Below, piece by piece: positions 17,753 through 28,205 of a DNA stretch of 64,000 bases. How positions within the stretch are numbered: position 1 is the stretch's first letter; the number at the start of each line of letters is the position of its first letter. The notes under the pieces are model-generated. The model was not told the origin of the DNA and made no database searches. It worked only from the letters and a program-made list of their open reading frames with translations. The translations under genes and the position numbers were made by a program. Source of the DNA: Tullyiplasma multilocale ATCC 49900. GTDB lineage: Bacteria > Bacillota_I > Bacilli_A > Mycoplasmatales > Mycoplasmataceae. The stretch lies in contig NZ_KI519557.1 of assembly GCF_000483165.1 (NCBI RefSeq), forward strand, positions 1 to 64,000, in the 5' to 3' direction.

Positions 17753-20545
17753 ATGAGAATAACAAAATTCAAAAAAACTCCATCTAAACAAAAGAAAAGT
17801 AACTTTAGTAATGAAGCAATGTATAAAGAAGTTTCAACACTAAAACAAGAACAAGTATTACATGAATTAGATATCAAACAATTTGGTCTTACAAATGATG
17901 AGTATGAAGAAAGACTGAAAAAATTTGGTAAAAATGAATTAAAGAAAAATAAATTCAACTGATTAAGAGAAATTGGGAGTGCCTATTTTGGTCCATTCAA
18001 CTTAATCTTAATTGCAATTTGTGCGTATTACTTTGTAAGTTACTTTACAAGTTCTTTTGGTGCGGGAGATGCTGATTCTTTCGATTTAGTAGGAGCTATT
18101 ATCGTATTAGCAATGGTAGTTATTAGTGGTACTGTTTCATTTGCTCAATCACTTAGAAGTTTTATGGTTTCTAAAAAAATTGGATCAATTGTTAAAAGTA
18201 CTACAAACATCATTCGTCATAAAAATGATGATGATTTAATAGATTACCTAAGAATTAATAAAAATAACCAATTAGGTTTAATGAAATTGGGAGAAGAAAT
18301 TGATGTTTCTTTATTAGTGCCTGGTGATTTAATATATCTATCATCTGGGGATATGGTTCCAGCAGATGTTAGAATTATTCAATCAAATGATTTATTTATT
18401 AACCAATCATCATTAACTGGTGAATCTTTACCAGTTGAAAAACATGCTAGAAACATGAGAAAAACAGACAATATTTTAGATTTAGAAAATATTTGTTATA
18501 CAGGAACTTCTGTAGTTTCTGGAAGTGCATTAGCTGTTGTTATCACAACAGCAAATAGTACTTACTTCTCAACAATTAGTAAAGCAATCATGGAAAAACG
18601 TCCAGAGGGGAGTTTTTCAACAGGGGTTAAAAAAGTTACTCGTGTATTATTATTATTTATGTTAGTAATGGTACCGATTGTTTACTTAATTAATGCTGGA
18701 GTTGGAGCTGCTCATGGAACAGATTTTACTAACTGAAGAGAAAGTCCTTGATTCCAAGCGATTTTCTTTGCAATTGCAGTAGCTGTTGGTTTAACACCAG
18801 AAATGTTGCCAATGATTGTTACAACAAACTTAGCAAATGGAGCTGCTAGAATGTCAAAACAAAAAGTTGTTGTTAAACAACTTGATGCAATTCAATCACT
18901 TGGAGCAATTGATGTTTTATGTACTGATAAAACAGGAACATTAACAAACGACAAAATTGAGCTAATTGATTTTACAACTGTAGATAAAAAAGCTGATGAA
19001 CGTCTATTGAAATTCTTATACATGAATAGTTACTTCCAAACAGGATTAAAAAATCCAATGGATAAAGCGATTATTGATTATGTACAAACTAAAAACATTA
19101 ACTATCAAACTCACGATGAATTCAAAAAGATTGATGAAATTCCTTTTGACTTTAACCGTCGTAAATTAACTATTGTTTTCGATTCAGAAGATGATGGAAG
19201 AATGATGGTTACTAAAGGGTCTGTAGAAGAGATTTTAAAAGCATGTACAAAGGTTTACCACCAAGGTAAAGTTGTGAACATGTCAGAATCAATTAAACGT
19301 CAGATAATTGCTCATTTTGAGTCAGTTAACGAACAAGGTAAAAGAGTATTGGGTGTTGCTTACAAGAAAATTGAAAACAATCAAACTAGATTTAAAGTTA
19401 AAGATGAAGATGAATTAACTTTCTTTGGGTTCGCTTCATTCTTAGATACTCCAAAACCTTCAACAACAAAGATGATTAAACTACTTAAAAAATATGGAGT
19501 GGATTTAAAAATCTTAACAGGGGATAATGAACAAGTTACTCGTGATGTATGTAAAATGGTTAACTTAGATATTAAAGGTTTAGTATCAGGTGAACAAATT
19601 GAAAACGCAAGCGAACATGAACTTAAAAAAATGGTTGAACAAAACAATATCTTTGTTAAGTTGAACCCATTACAAAAAGTTAAAATTATTCAAGTATTAA
19701 AACAAAACGATCATGTTGTTGGATACATGGGAGATGGAATTAATGATGCTCCAGTATTAAGACAATCTGATGTCGCAATATCAGTTAATAACGCAACTGA
19801 TATTGCAAAAGATGCTTCAGATATTATTCTTTTAGAAAAATCATTATTAGTTTTAGAAAAAGGAATCATTCAAGGACGTACAATCTTTGGAAATATTCTA
19901 AAATATATTAAAATTACAACATCATCAAACTTCGGTAATACATTGTCAATGATTGCAGCAAGTGCATTCTTACCATTCTTACCAATGTTGCCGGTTCAAA
20001 TTTTATTCCAAAACTTAATTTATGATTTCTCACAATTTGCAATCGCAATTGATACAGTTGATGAGAGTTTCTTAGCTAAACCACAGCGTTGGAATGCTAA
20101 AGATCTGGTCCCATTCACATTATTTAACGGTCCAGTTTCATCAATATTTGATATCTTAACATTCGTAATCGCTGGTTATGCATTTGGTCTAATTGGGGAT
20201 TACAATGCAGCAATGGATGCTGGTAACAAAGTCCTAGCTGATGGATTCATGGCTCAATTCCATGCGTCATGATTCATCATTGGATTAGCTTCACAAGCAT
20301 TGGTTGTGCACGTACTGAGAACTGAAAAAATACCATTCATTCAATCAAGATCACCATGACCTGTTTATGTGATTTCAGTAGCTATTTTAGCAATTGCATT
20401 CATAATTCCATATTCAGGAATATTGGCAATGAAACAACCGGCATGAACATTCATACCAGTTGCCTTAGCAATCTTAGTTGGATATCTATTTGTGGCTCAA
20501 GGAGTCAAAGTGTTATACAAAAAAGTTTTCCACAGATGACTTTAA
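17753..20545 (+). CDS. mgtA: Mg2+-importing P-type ATPase
   Basis: A 930-aa membrane P-type ATPase of the MgtA/MgtB group that imports Mg2+. Domains in order: hydrophilic N-terminus, M1-M2, actuator loop with TGES (SSLTGESLPVEK), M4 with the MgtA-like VGLTPEMLPMIV, the phosphorylation site CTDKTGT (Asp392), nucleotide domain, hinge GDGINDAP, and six C-terminal membrane segments. TGA codons in the last third are Trp. AAGGAGAG precedes the start. It follows an acidic leader ORF and is followed by a terminator. Confidence 0.95.
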
Positions 20546-20554
20546 TAAAAAAGG

Positions 20555-20582
20555 GAGTAAGGTTTATACCTTACTCTTTTTT
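20555..20582 (+). terminator. Terminator after mgtA
   Basis: Stem GAGTAAGG/CCTTACTC with a six-base loop and T run. Confidence 0.9.
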
Positions 20583-20612
20583 GATTTATAATTATAAAAA
20601 TAGGGGGTTCAT

Positions 20613-21458
20613 ATGAGACTTAATAGCAACATTAAAAATTCGACACCTTTCTACTACTTTTTTGATGCTGTAGACCACATTGCAAAAAAAGGTTGATTGG
20701 AAGGAAATAGTGGGAGCATTACAGCTCTTTTAGATAAAGAAGATATTTATCCATACTTTGAAGATTACTTCAACCCAACTGAATATAAGTTAGATATTGC
20801 TGTACCGAATTTAAGTGAACAATATATCCTAGTAACTGGGAAAAACATCCCTTTACGTAACATCAATAAGTTTAAATTTAAATGCCACAGAATGATGGGT
20901 GTTATTAAAATGAACTTCAAAGGTGACGGTTACAAAATTTTATGAGGTTTCCAAGATGGAGCAACTCCAACTAACTATTTAAACATGCACTTATTATCTC
21001 ACAACAATATCATTGAAAGGGATAAAAAACACAGAATTTTAGTTCACTGCCATCCAACTTATTTAACAATGAAAACTATGACAGATCACACTGAAGATGA
21101 ATTTAAATTTTCATATGAACTATGAGATGCAATGCCTCATATTTCTAATTGAATCCCACAAGGTATTAGAATGGTTGAAAATACAGCAACTGTTGAAGAC
21201 CGTACTATCATTTCTGAAAAATTTAAAGAAACAGATGTTGTTGTTTGAAGAAAACACGGAATAATGGTAGCTACAAAATCTTTTGATGATTCTATAAGTT
21301 ACATTGAAATTATGGATAAAGCCGGAAACATGGCTATGAAAGTTCAAAAAGAACCTTGATCTAATAAACCTGAATTTTTTGAAATGCAAGAAGAAGTTGT
21401 AGGAATCAAATATAACGAAGAAGTTTTAAATGCTGGTAGAAAACCTAAACACGACTAG
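20613..21458 (+). CDS. Class II aldolase, rhamnulose-1-phosphate aldolase-like
   Basis: A 281-aa cytosolic zinc-dependent aldolase-fold protein. The N-terminal GNSGSIT loop, the zinc motif HCHPTYL near residue 145, and a later His in WRKHGIM match rhamnulose-1-phosphate aldolase better than ribulose-phosphate epimerases, and the length is near the 274 of RhaD. No rhamnose kinase or isomerase lies nearby; instead it is the first gene of a run with tsaE and tsaB 8 bp downstream. It may act on another ketose 1-phosphate. Confidence 0.75.
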
Positions 21459-21466
21459 GAGAAAAT

Positions 21467-21889
21467 ATGAAAGAAATTATTATTAATAACCTAGAAGATA
21501 CAAAAAACTTTGCTCGAGAATTAGCACAAGAACTTTCAAGTATTGATGAGGCTTTTTATCTATTACTAAATGGTGATTTGGGTGCTGGTAAGACAACATT
21601 CACAAAACAATTACTTTTAGAACTTGGAGTTACAGACCGTGTTTCTTCTCCCACTTTTGTGATAATGAACCAATATCAAACAGATGAAAAAAATATTAAT
21701 CATGTTGATGCTTATAGATTAAGTAATGATTCGGAAATTGATATGTATTTAGATGAATTTGAAGATTCACTAAATATTGTTGAGTGATATGAAAATATGG
21801 ATCTACCATTAGATGATTATGAGTGAATAAAAATTGACATCAAAATAATTGACGAGGACAAAAGGAAATTTGTCATAGAAAGAAAGTAA
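21467..21889 (+). CDS. tsaE: tRNA threonylcarbamoyladenosine biosynthesis ATPase
   Basis: A 140-aa P-loop protein of the TsaE family, needed with TsaB, TsaC and TsaD to make t6A37 in ANN-decoding tRNAs. Walker A is GDLGAGKTTFTK (residues 36-47), SSPTFVI follows, and the DAYRL motif is present. The last quarter contains TGA/Trp codons. AGGAG precedes the start. It is separated by one base from tsaB. Confidence 0.95.
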
Positions 21890-21890
21890 T

Positions 21891-22457
21891 ATGAATTTAT
21901 TTATTGACACAACAAATTGGAATCTTATTTACCTTCTTGAACAAGATGGCAAAATTATCGATTCTTTCATTAGACCTGATACTAAAAAAATATCTGAAAT
22001 AGCAATTGATGACTTAAGAGAATTTTTAAACAAAAATAGTTTAACAATAAAAGAAATTTTAAATATTTACGTAACAACTGGTCCTGGAAGCTATACTGGG
22101 GTTAGAATAGGTTTAGGGATTGCTAAAACACTTAAAACTTTAAATAGCAATTATGATGTTTTTATAATGAATTCTTTAAAGTTCCAAGCTGGAATGGGGA
22201 AAACTATTTCTATGTTCGATGCTCGTGGTAATAAGAATTACATCGGAATTTATAAAGATGGAATTTCACAAGTTGAAGAGTATGTTATTCCACTTGACGA
22301 AATTGAAGATTTAAAAAATGAATATTCTAACTACAAAATTGTTAAGGATTATGAAGAAATCGATTTTGAAGATAATTTCTTAATCACAAAGGATATGTTT
22401 GAAAAAATAGAGGATGTTAATGATTTACTTCCTTTATATGTAAAAAGTTTTATATAG
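21891..22457 (+). CDS. tsaB: tRNA threonylcarbamoyladenosine biosynthesis protein TsaB
   Basis: A 188-aa member of the ASKHA fold, the non-catalytic partner of TsaD. The N-terminal FIDTTNWNLI and the loop TTGPGSYTGVRIGL (near residue 64) are diagnostic. Length is short, as in other Mollicutes. Start and the tsaE stop are one base apart (TAA-T-ATG), implying translational coupling. It is followed 8 bp later by a PAP2 membrane protein gene. Confidence 0.95.
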   Translation: MNLFIDTTNWNLIYLLEQDGKIIDSFIRPDTKKISEIAIDDLREFLNKNSLTIKEILNIYVTTGPGSYTGVRIGLGIAKTLKTLNSNYDVFIMNSLKFQAGMGKTISMFDARGNKNYIGIYKDGISQVEEYVIPLDEIEDLKNEYSNYKIVKDYEEIDFEDNFLITKDMFEKIEDVNDLLPLYVKSFI

Positions 22458-22465
22458 GAGGCACA

Positions 22466-23755
22466 ATGGATTTTAAAAGAGAAAAGAAAAATTGAATATT
22501 AATCTCAATGATTTCTTTTTTCGTTGTAGCTTTTGCAGCATTTATTGCTGCAACTTTTTATGATTTTGAAATTCAAGAATGATTCACACAGGGCATGGAT
22601 TATCCAATTGTTAGATGATGAGTGGCTTTATGAGATGAGATGGGTAAATCACAAATGATCATAGTTATTGTGATTATCCTTTTTGTGATGTTTGAGTCGT
22701 TTGTCTTTTACCATAAAACCAAAAAAACTAAATGAGCACAAGGCAAAAGGTGAGCTGTTTACACAGTTTATGGTATTTGATTAACTATTTGATTAGCGAT
22801 TAATATTTACTGAATTTTAGCTATGAGATTCATGGATGACGGATGAGGACAAGGATTTGATTCTAAGTTAGTTGATACATATGTCCCTAGAATGACAGCC
22901 AGAATATTTTTATTTATTGTTGAATCAATTATTATGATGAGCGTTTTCTACTTTTTGAGATTTAAATTTTCAAAAAGAAAAGATGTTTTAACTGGCGAAT
23001 ATTGAGTAGATAGTTTAAAGGTTTTAATATTTATCGGTTTTGGATATATTATGATCTTCATTTTCAAACAATCATTTGGAAGACCTTATTTTTATAGTGT
23101 TGTTTTTGATGATGTTATAAGAGATAAAGCTATGGAACTTGGAGTTGATCCATCATTGATTGACCAAGGTCCGTTTAATCAAGCTGATTACAAGGAATGA
23201 TATGAAATAAATGGTAACTGATTGGAAAATCTTAAATACTGATTACCATGAAGAATTTTCAATGGGTCAGATATCAATAATGCTCCAGCAGGTTGAACTG
23301 ATGGTGATTTCCCATCAGGACATACTATTTCAACTTTTGCAATTTTAGCATTGATGTTTTTCTTTGTGGGAAAACATAAAACTACAAACAATCATAAGGG
23401 TGTTAAAATTTTTGCTGCCATTTGATTCATTCATTTACTATCAATGAATTTCTCACTAATAGTGTTTAGATTTCATTGATTAACAGATACAACGTTTGCA
23501 ATGATGTTTTCAATTGTGTTCTTACCAATTGCTTCGGTGTTCACTGAAAGAATGACACGAAAAATCATTGTTAAATTTAATGCTAAAAGAAATATAGAAA
23601 ATAAGACTTTTATCTTAAAAGAAGGCAAAAGTATTAAAGTTTATGTTGTTCACTATAAAAAAGAGTGAATATTAAAAACTTACGCTAACCAAAAAACTTT
23701 CGATCGTAAATTTGATAAATATCAAACAAAGAGAAAGCTTAATATCAACATATAG
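22466..23755 (+). CDS. PAP2-family membrane phosphatase, paralogue A
   Basis: A 429-aa integral membrane protein with a PAP2 (lipid phosphatase/acid phosphatase) core. The motifs KQSFGRPYF (KxxxxxxRP type), FPSGHT, and FRFHWLTDTT supply the Arg, His and Asp residues of the active site. The active site probably acts on a lipid phosphate or diphosphate. About six membrane segments are visible, plus a basic cytoplasmic tail from residue 355. Many Trp are TGA. It is the first of two tandem copies and one of four relatives in the window. Confidence 0.88.
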
Positions 23756-23769
23756 AAGAGGTGTTATCG

Positions 23770-25005
23770 ATGCTGTATAGTAAAGATAAAAATTTCAAAA
23801 TTTTAAAAATAATTTGAATAACATTAATTTCGGTTTTAGGGATCGGATTTATAGTGACGACTTTCTTTGATATGGAAATCAGTGATTTCTTGACTCAAGG
23901 AATGGAAACAACGGGTGGTAAATATTTCGCACTATTTTTCAGTGTTGGAGGTAATGCTGCATGAATATTCATGGTATTGATTTTCCTATCAATCATGTGT
24001 GAAACGTTATTTGCTGTTATGAAAAGTAAAGAAAAAATGTTCTTTGAACGAAACCAGTGAGTTAAGTGAGTGCCATATGTAATTATGGTGCTAATGATTG
24101 CGGGAGGGTTCATTGCAGCATTTCTAGCTCGTTTTAAAGTTGATCCTTTATGAGGCGATGCTAACTGAAAAACACTTGAATCATATTATTCTCGTCGATT
24201 AATAATTCTAGTTCACACCGGTATATTTACAACCGTGGGGATAATATCAATGTTTTACTTTAGATTAAACTTTAGTAAGAAAAATGACATTATCCAATCT
24301 GAATATTGGATTGCGGCTCTTAAGATGTTATTGGTTGGTTTCCTAGCTTATATTATTGAGTTTATTGGAAAACACAGCTTTGGAAGACCTTATTACTACA
24401 GTGTTAAATTTAATGACCTATTTGGTTACCTAGATGAAAATGGGAATATAGTATATGGTCAGTATACACAACAATTAATCGGACTTGGAGTAGATGTTAA
24501 ACAAGTTATTTTAGAAGGGCCAATGGGTCAAGCTGATATGGATAACTGACATCAATGAAAATATTGATTTATACCAAACAACTTTTTAGAAAACCTTAAA
24601 CGTTGACCGTTATGAGCTGATCAAAAACCAACTGGAGTTGGGGTTATTAAAGATCAATGATGAAATAGAGATTTCCCATCAGGACATATTATCTCTGCTA
24701 TGTGATTCTTTGGTGCTGTATTCTTATTTATTGGTCGTGATCACAAACTAAGGGGAAGTTGAAAATTCTGAACAATATTAGCTGGTGCTATCGTTTATAT
24801 GATTGGAATGATTTTTGGAATGGTGGTTTATCGTTTCCACTGAATGACAGATATGTTATTTAGTGCAACTTTAATCTTATTAATGTTCCCATTGGCAAAT
24901 GCAATTATTAATCGTTACGTTCGAGCAATTATTGCATGACATGATAAAAGGGCTAAGAATAATAAAAGTAAAGCTAAATATATCTTTGAAAAAAAACAAA
25001 GTTAA
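23770..25005 (+). CDS. PAP2-family membrane phosphatase, paralogue B, tail frameshifted
   Basis: A 411-aa product as read. The PAP2 motifs are present: KHSFGRPYYY, FPSGHI, and YRFHWMTDM. It begins 15 bp after paralogue A and is similar to it throughout (both start with a TFFD/ATFYD-MEIS/D pattern), so the pair is a tandem duplication. The ORF stops right after an A8 tract (24989-24996). In the next frame an open stretch to 25216 continues with a basic tail like that of the paralogue. Loss of one A would give a 481-aa protein. It may be phase-variable, slippage-dependent, or a sequencing error. Confidence 0.85.
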
Positions 25006-25216
25006 ATTTGTAATCTATCGCCATGGTAATAAAGCAAAGGTTAGATCATTTAGAATTGGTAAAAAAACACCAGAACAATTACGTAGAAGATTGATTAGAA
25101 ACAATCAGTTTTACAATATTGACGAGGATAAAATTCAATTAGAATATCTGAATGAAACCTTTAAAGATTGAAAACAAAAAGAATGAATAAATGATTTTAA
25201 AAAAATGATTAATTAA
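24989..25216 (+). pseudogene. Displaced C-terminal tail of PAP2 paralogue B
   Basis: From the A8 run the +1 reading encodes NKVKFVIYRHGNKAKVRSFR and onwards, ending in NDFKKMIN at TAA 25214-25216, with TGA as Trp. It has no start signal of its own and resembles the IKVYVVHYKKEW region of paralogue A. I read it as the original tail of the preceding gene, displaced by one base. Confidence 0.65.
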
Positions 25217-25230
25217 AAACTCTTTAATAT

Positions 25231-25262
25231 TTGCCTAATTTTTAGGTATAATATTAAAGTTA
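25231..25262 (+). promoter_or_regulatory. Probable promoter of tRNA-Ser(GCU)
   Basis: -10 TATAAT at 25257-25262; TTGCCT at 25231-25236 is a possible -35, though the 20-bp spacing is long. The -10 box touches the tRNA 5' end (25264), so the primary transcript may start inside or right at the tRNA, or a further upstream promoter may be used. Confidence 0.35.
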
Positions 25263-25263
25263 T

Positions 25264-25353
25264 GGGTTAATACTCAAGTTGGTGAAGAGGTCACCCTGCT
25301 AAGGTGATAGGTCGGTTTCCGGCGCAAGAGTTCGAGTCTCTTTTAACCCGCCA
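25264..25353 (+). tRNA. tRNA-Ser (GCU)
   Basis: 90 nt with a long variable arm and encoded CCA. Anticodon GCT in loop CTGCTAA, stem TCACC/GGTGA; acceptor GGGTTAA/TTAACCC. Confidence 0.96.
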
Positions 25354-25368
25354 GTAAAAAAACAAGAA

Positions 25369-25395
25369 AGGCTGCTTAAATAAGCGGCCTTTTTA
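25369..25395 (+). terminator. Terminator after tRNA-Ser
   Basis: Ten-bp stem AGGCTGCTTA/TAAGCGGCCT with one T-G pair, then T residues. Confidence 0.85.
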
Positions 25396-25459
25396 TATTT
25401 ATTGGTGGGAAATAATTATATAATTATATATACTAGAACCAATAAGAAGGAGGTTGTTT

Positions 25460-26098
25460 ATGAATGATGAAAAATTAACGTTTGTTGAGAAGTTTAAAAA
25501 GTTTTGTCGAAAACTAGCGTTTTGAAAACCACAGCAAAACTCATTACAAACAGGTTACTTTGACAACATCTTAAATACCTTGTTTTTAACAAATAGGTCT
25601 GAAAAGAAAAAAGTCTTAGACATCATTAAAAATAACCAAATAGAAAGCTTATTGTTTTACACAGATGTCAGAAATGTCCCGAGTATCTTGAACTCAGGAA
25701 TTCAAGTCTTAAATGACATCAAGTTATTAGAAAATGAAGATTACTATGTGTGATCATATTTACAACATGATGAATCAATCGATTTAGAGTTTGATATCTC
25801 AAGTCGTGGTTACTTTTGAAAATGAGCAAGTGATATCAACTTTAAAGAAGATAAATTTGCAGTGATTGGGATTAATCCAAAAGTGCTAAGTCGCTTAACT
25901 GAAAAGGACTGAATTTTCGATCAATCACTTAACTTAGTGAACATTACAGAAAATATTCAACCAGAAGCGATAAGTTGAATCATGGTTAGAGACCAAACAT
26001 CTTATAAAAACATTAAAAATATTATAAAATTAAATAATATGGAAACTGATCTTTATTTAGGTGAAAGCGGTTTTGTAAAGAAAGAATTAGGAGAATAA
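25460..26098 (+). CDS. Unknown protein with a DarT-like (DUF4433) segment
   Basis: A 212-aa soluble protein. Residues 66-81 (FYTDVRNVPSILNSGI) resemble the N-terminal signature of DarT/DUF4433 ADP-ribosyltransferases (T-H-x-x-N-L-P-S-I-L-x-x-G-I/L), though the His is replaced by Asp. Residues around 145-152 (AVIGINPKVL) could match the FNPRSP region, and ISWIMVRD the late strand. No DarG macrodomain antitoxin lies next to it. AAGGAGG precedes the start, and the gene ends 4 bp before proS, so the two are cotranscribed. The family call is tentative. Confidence 0.45.
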
Positions 26099-26102
26099 AA
26101 GA

Positions 26103-27524
26103 ATGGCTAAACAATTAGACAAAATTACCCCAAGAGAACAAGATTTCTCACAATGATATACAGATACTGTTATCAATGCTAAATTAGTAGAATATGGACC
26201 AGTTAAAGGGACTACTATTTTTAGACCATATGGGTTTGCAATTTGAGAATTAATGCAAAAACAATTAGATGCTGAATTTAAAAAAATCGGAGTAGAAAAT
26301 GTTTACTTCCCATTATTAATTCCAGAATCATTATTCAACAAAGAAAAAGAACACATCGATGGATTTGCTCCAGAAGTGTTAACTGTGACAAGAGTTGGTG
26401 ATAAGAAATTAGAAGAACCTCTGTTCATTAGACCAACTTCTGAAGTATTGTTAGCAAACTTCTTCCAAAAAGAAGTTACTTCATACCGTGATTTACCATT
26501 AGTTTACAACCAATGAGTAAACGTTATGCGTTGAGAAAAAACTACACGTCCATTCTTAAGAACATCAGAATTCTTATGACAAGAGGGACATACAGTTCAC
26601 AATTCACCTGAAGAAGCTAAAGAATTAACTTTAAAAATCTTAAACATCTATGAAAAATTTGCTCGTGAAGTTTTATTATTACCTGTTGTTATGGGTCAAA
26701 AAACTCAAAAAGAAAAATTCGCTGGTGCTCAAGAAACTTATACAATTGAATCTCTAATGCATGATGGACAAGCTCTACAATGTGGGACATCTCATTACTT
26801 TGGGAATAACTTCTCAAAAGTATATGATATTAAATTCCAAAATAGAGAAGGTAAATTAGAACATGCATACTCAACATCATGAGGAGTATCAACAAGATTA
26901 ATTGGAGGAATCATCATGACTCACTCAGATGATTCAGGATTGGTGTTACCATCAGCAATTTCTCCAGTTCAAGTTAGATTGATTCAAATTAAGGAAACTG
27001 ATGAAGTTGTATCTGCAGCAAATTCAATCAAAGAACAATTAAGTGATTTGAGAGTTGATATCGATAAGACTGATAAATCATTTGGATTTAAAATTTCAGA
27101 AGCTGAAATCAAAGGTATTCCAGTTCGTATTGAGGTTGGACCAAGAGATCTTGAAAATGGCCAAGTAACAATTTCAAGAAGAGATACACGTGAAAAAATC
27201 CAAGTAGCTTTAGCTGATGTTGAAAGCACTGTAAGAGCAATGTTAGTTGATTATGATAAATCATTATATGAACATGCATTAGCAAACCGTGAAGCTAGAA
27301 CTTCAACAGCTTCAACAATGGAAGAGTACAAAGCTAAATTAGCTGAAAACCAAGGATTTGTGTTAGTTCCTTTCTGTGGTCGCATTGAATGTGAAGAAGA
27401 TGTTAAAAAACAAACTTCAACAAATTCGCGTTGTGTTCCATTTGTTGTGGAACAAACAAAAGGTAAATGTTTCAACTGTGGACAAGACACAGAACAACAA
27501 GTTTACTTTGCAAGAGCCTATTAA
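26103..27524 (+). CDS. proS: Proline-tRNA ligase
   Basis: A 473-aa class II aminoacyl-tRNA synthetase of the shorter eukaryote/archaeon-like ProS type, without the bacterial INS editing insertion. Visible features include [10 protein letters not shown], the motif 2 loop [15 protein letters not shown], motif 3 [16 protein letters not shown], and a C-terminal zinc-like region with [10 protein letters not shown] and [18 protein letters not shown] ending in the typical aromatic residue. Several Trp are TGA. It follows the DarT-like gene by 4 bp. Confidence 0.95.
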
Positions 27525-27544
27525 TTAGAATAGAGGTGATTTAG

Positions 27545-28204
27545 ATGGCTAAGAAATTTTATGCTGTGAAGCGTGGATATAAGACAGGTGTTTATGACAC
27601 TTGAGATGCTTGTTTAAAACAAGTTGATGGATTTAAAGGTGCCGTCTATAAATCATTTCCAAATCCCAAGGATGCTTGAGATTTTGTTAGAGGAATAAGT
27701 GGAACAAGTTCTTCTAAAACTCCTGTGGCAAAACCATCCCCAAGTCCTAGGCCTGTTGGTTTAGAAGATTTGGTATCAGCTACTGCCTATACAGATGGAA
27801 GTTATAACAATAGCGAACAAACATATTCTTATGGAGCTATTGTCATCTGACAAAACAAGGAATATACATTTTCTCAAAGATTTAAAAATCCTGCACTAGC
27901 TGCAATGAGAAATGTTGCTGGCGAATTAGAGGGTGCTAAAAAAGCAATGAAATTTGCTTTTGACAATAAGATTCAATATCTAACTCTCTATCATGACTAC
28001 CAAGGTATTGCTGCATGAGCGCTTGGAACATGAAAAGCTAACCTTGAAGCTACAAAGGCTTATCAAGAGTTCTATAAACAAATTTCTACAAAGGTCAATG
28101 TTCATTTTGAATGAGTAAAAGGTCATAGTGGAGATTATTATAATGATGTTGCTGACAGGTTAGCTGCGAGTGCAACATTTGATTTATTCGAAGGAGAAAA
28201 ATAA
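27545..28204 (+). CDS. rnhA: Ribonuclease HI with N-terminal hybrid-binding domain
   Basis: A 219-aa nuclease that removes RNA from RNA-DNA hybrids. Residues 1-50 are the caulimovirus-VI/RNase H1-type hybrid-binding domain (FYAVKRGYKTGVYDTWDAC). Residues 55-75 are a Ser/Pro/Lys linker. Residues 78-215 are the catalytic domain with Asp in YTDGSYN, Glu in GELEGA, Asp in YHDYQG, and the C-terminal GHSGDYYNDVADRLA. It starts after proS and its stop is one base from the next gene. Confidence 0.93.
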
Positions 28205-28205
28205 T

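Noticed and set aside
17601-17760. M-box Mg2+ riboswitch before mgtA
   Set aside because: I could not find the conserved M-box blocks, and the leader is too short. The leader peptide model fits better.
20356-20616. An 86-aa ORF at the end of mgtA
   Set aside because: It is another frame of the last membrane segments of MgtA, which continue in frame to 20545 when TGA is read as Trp.
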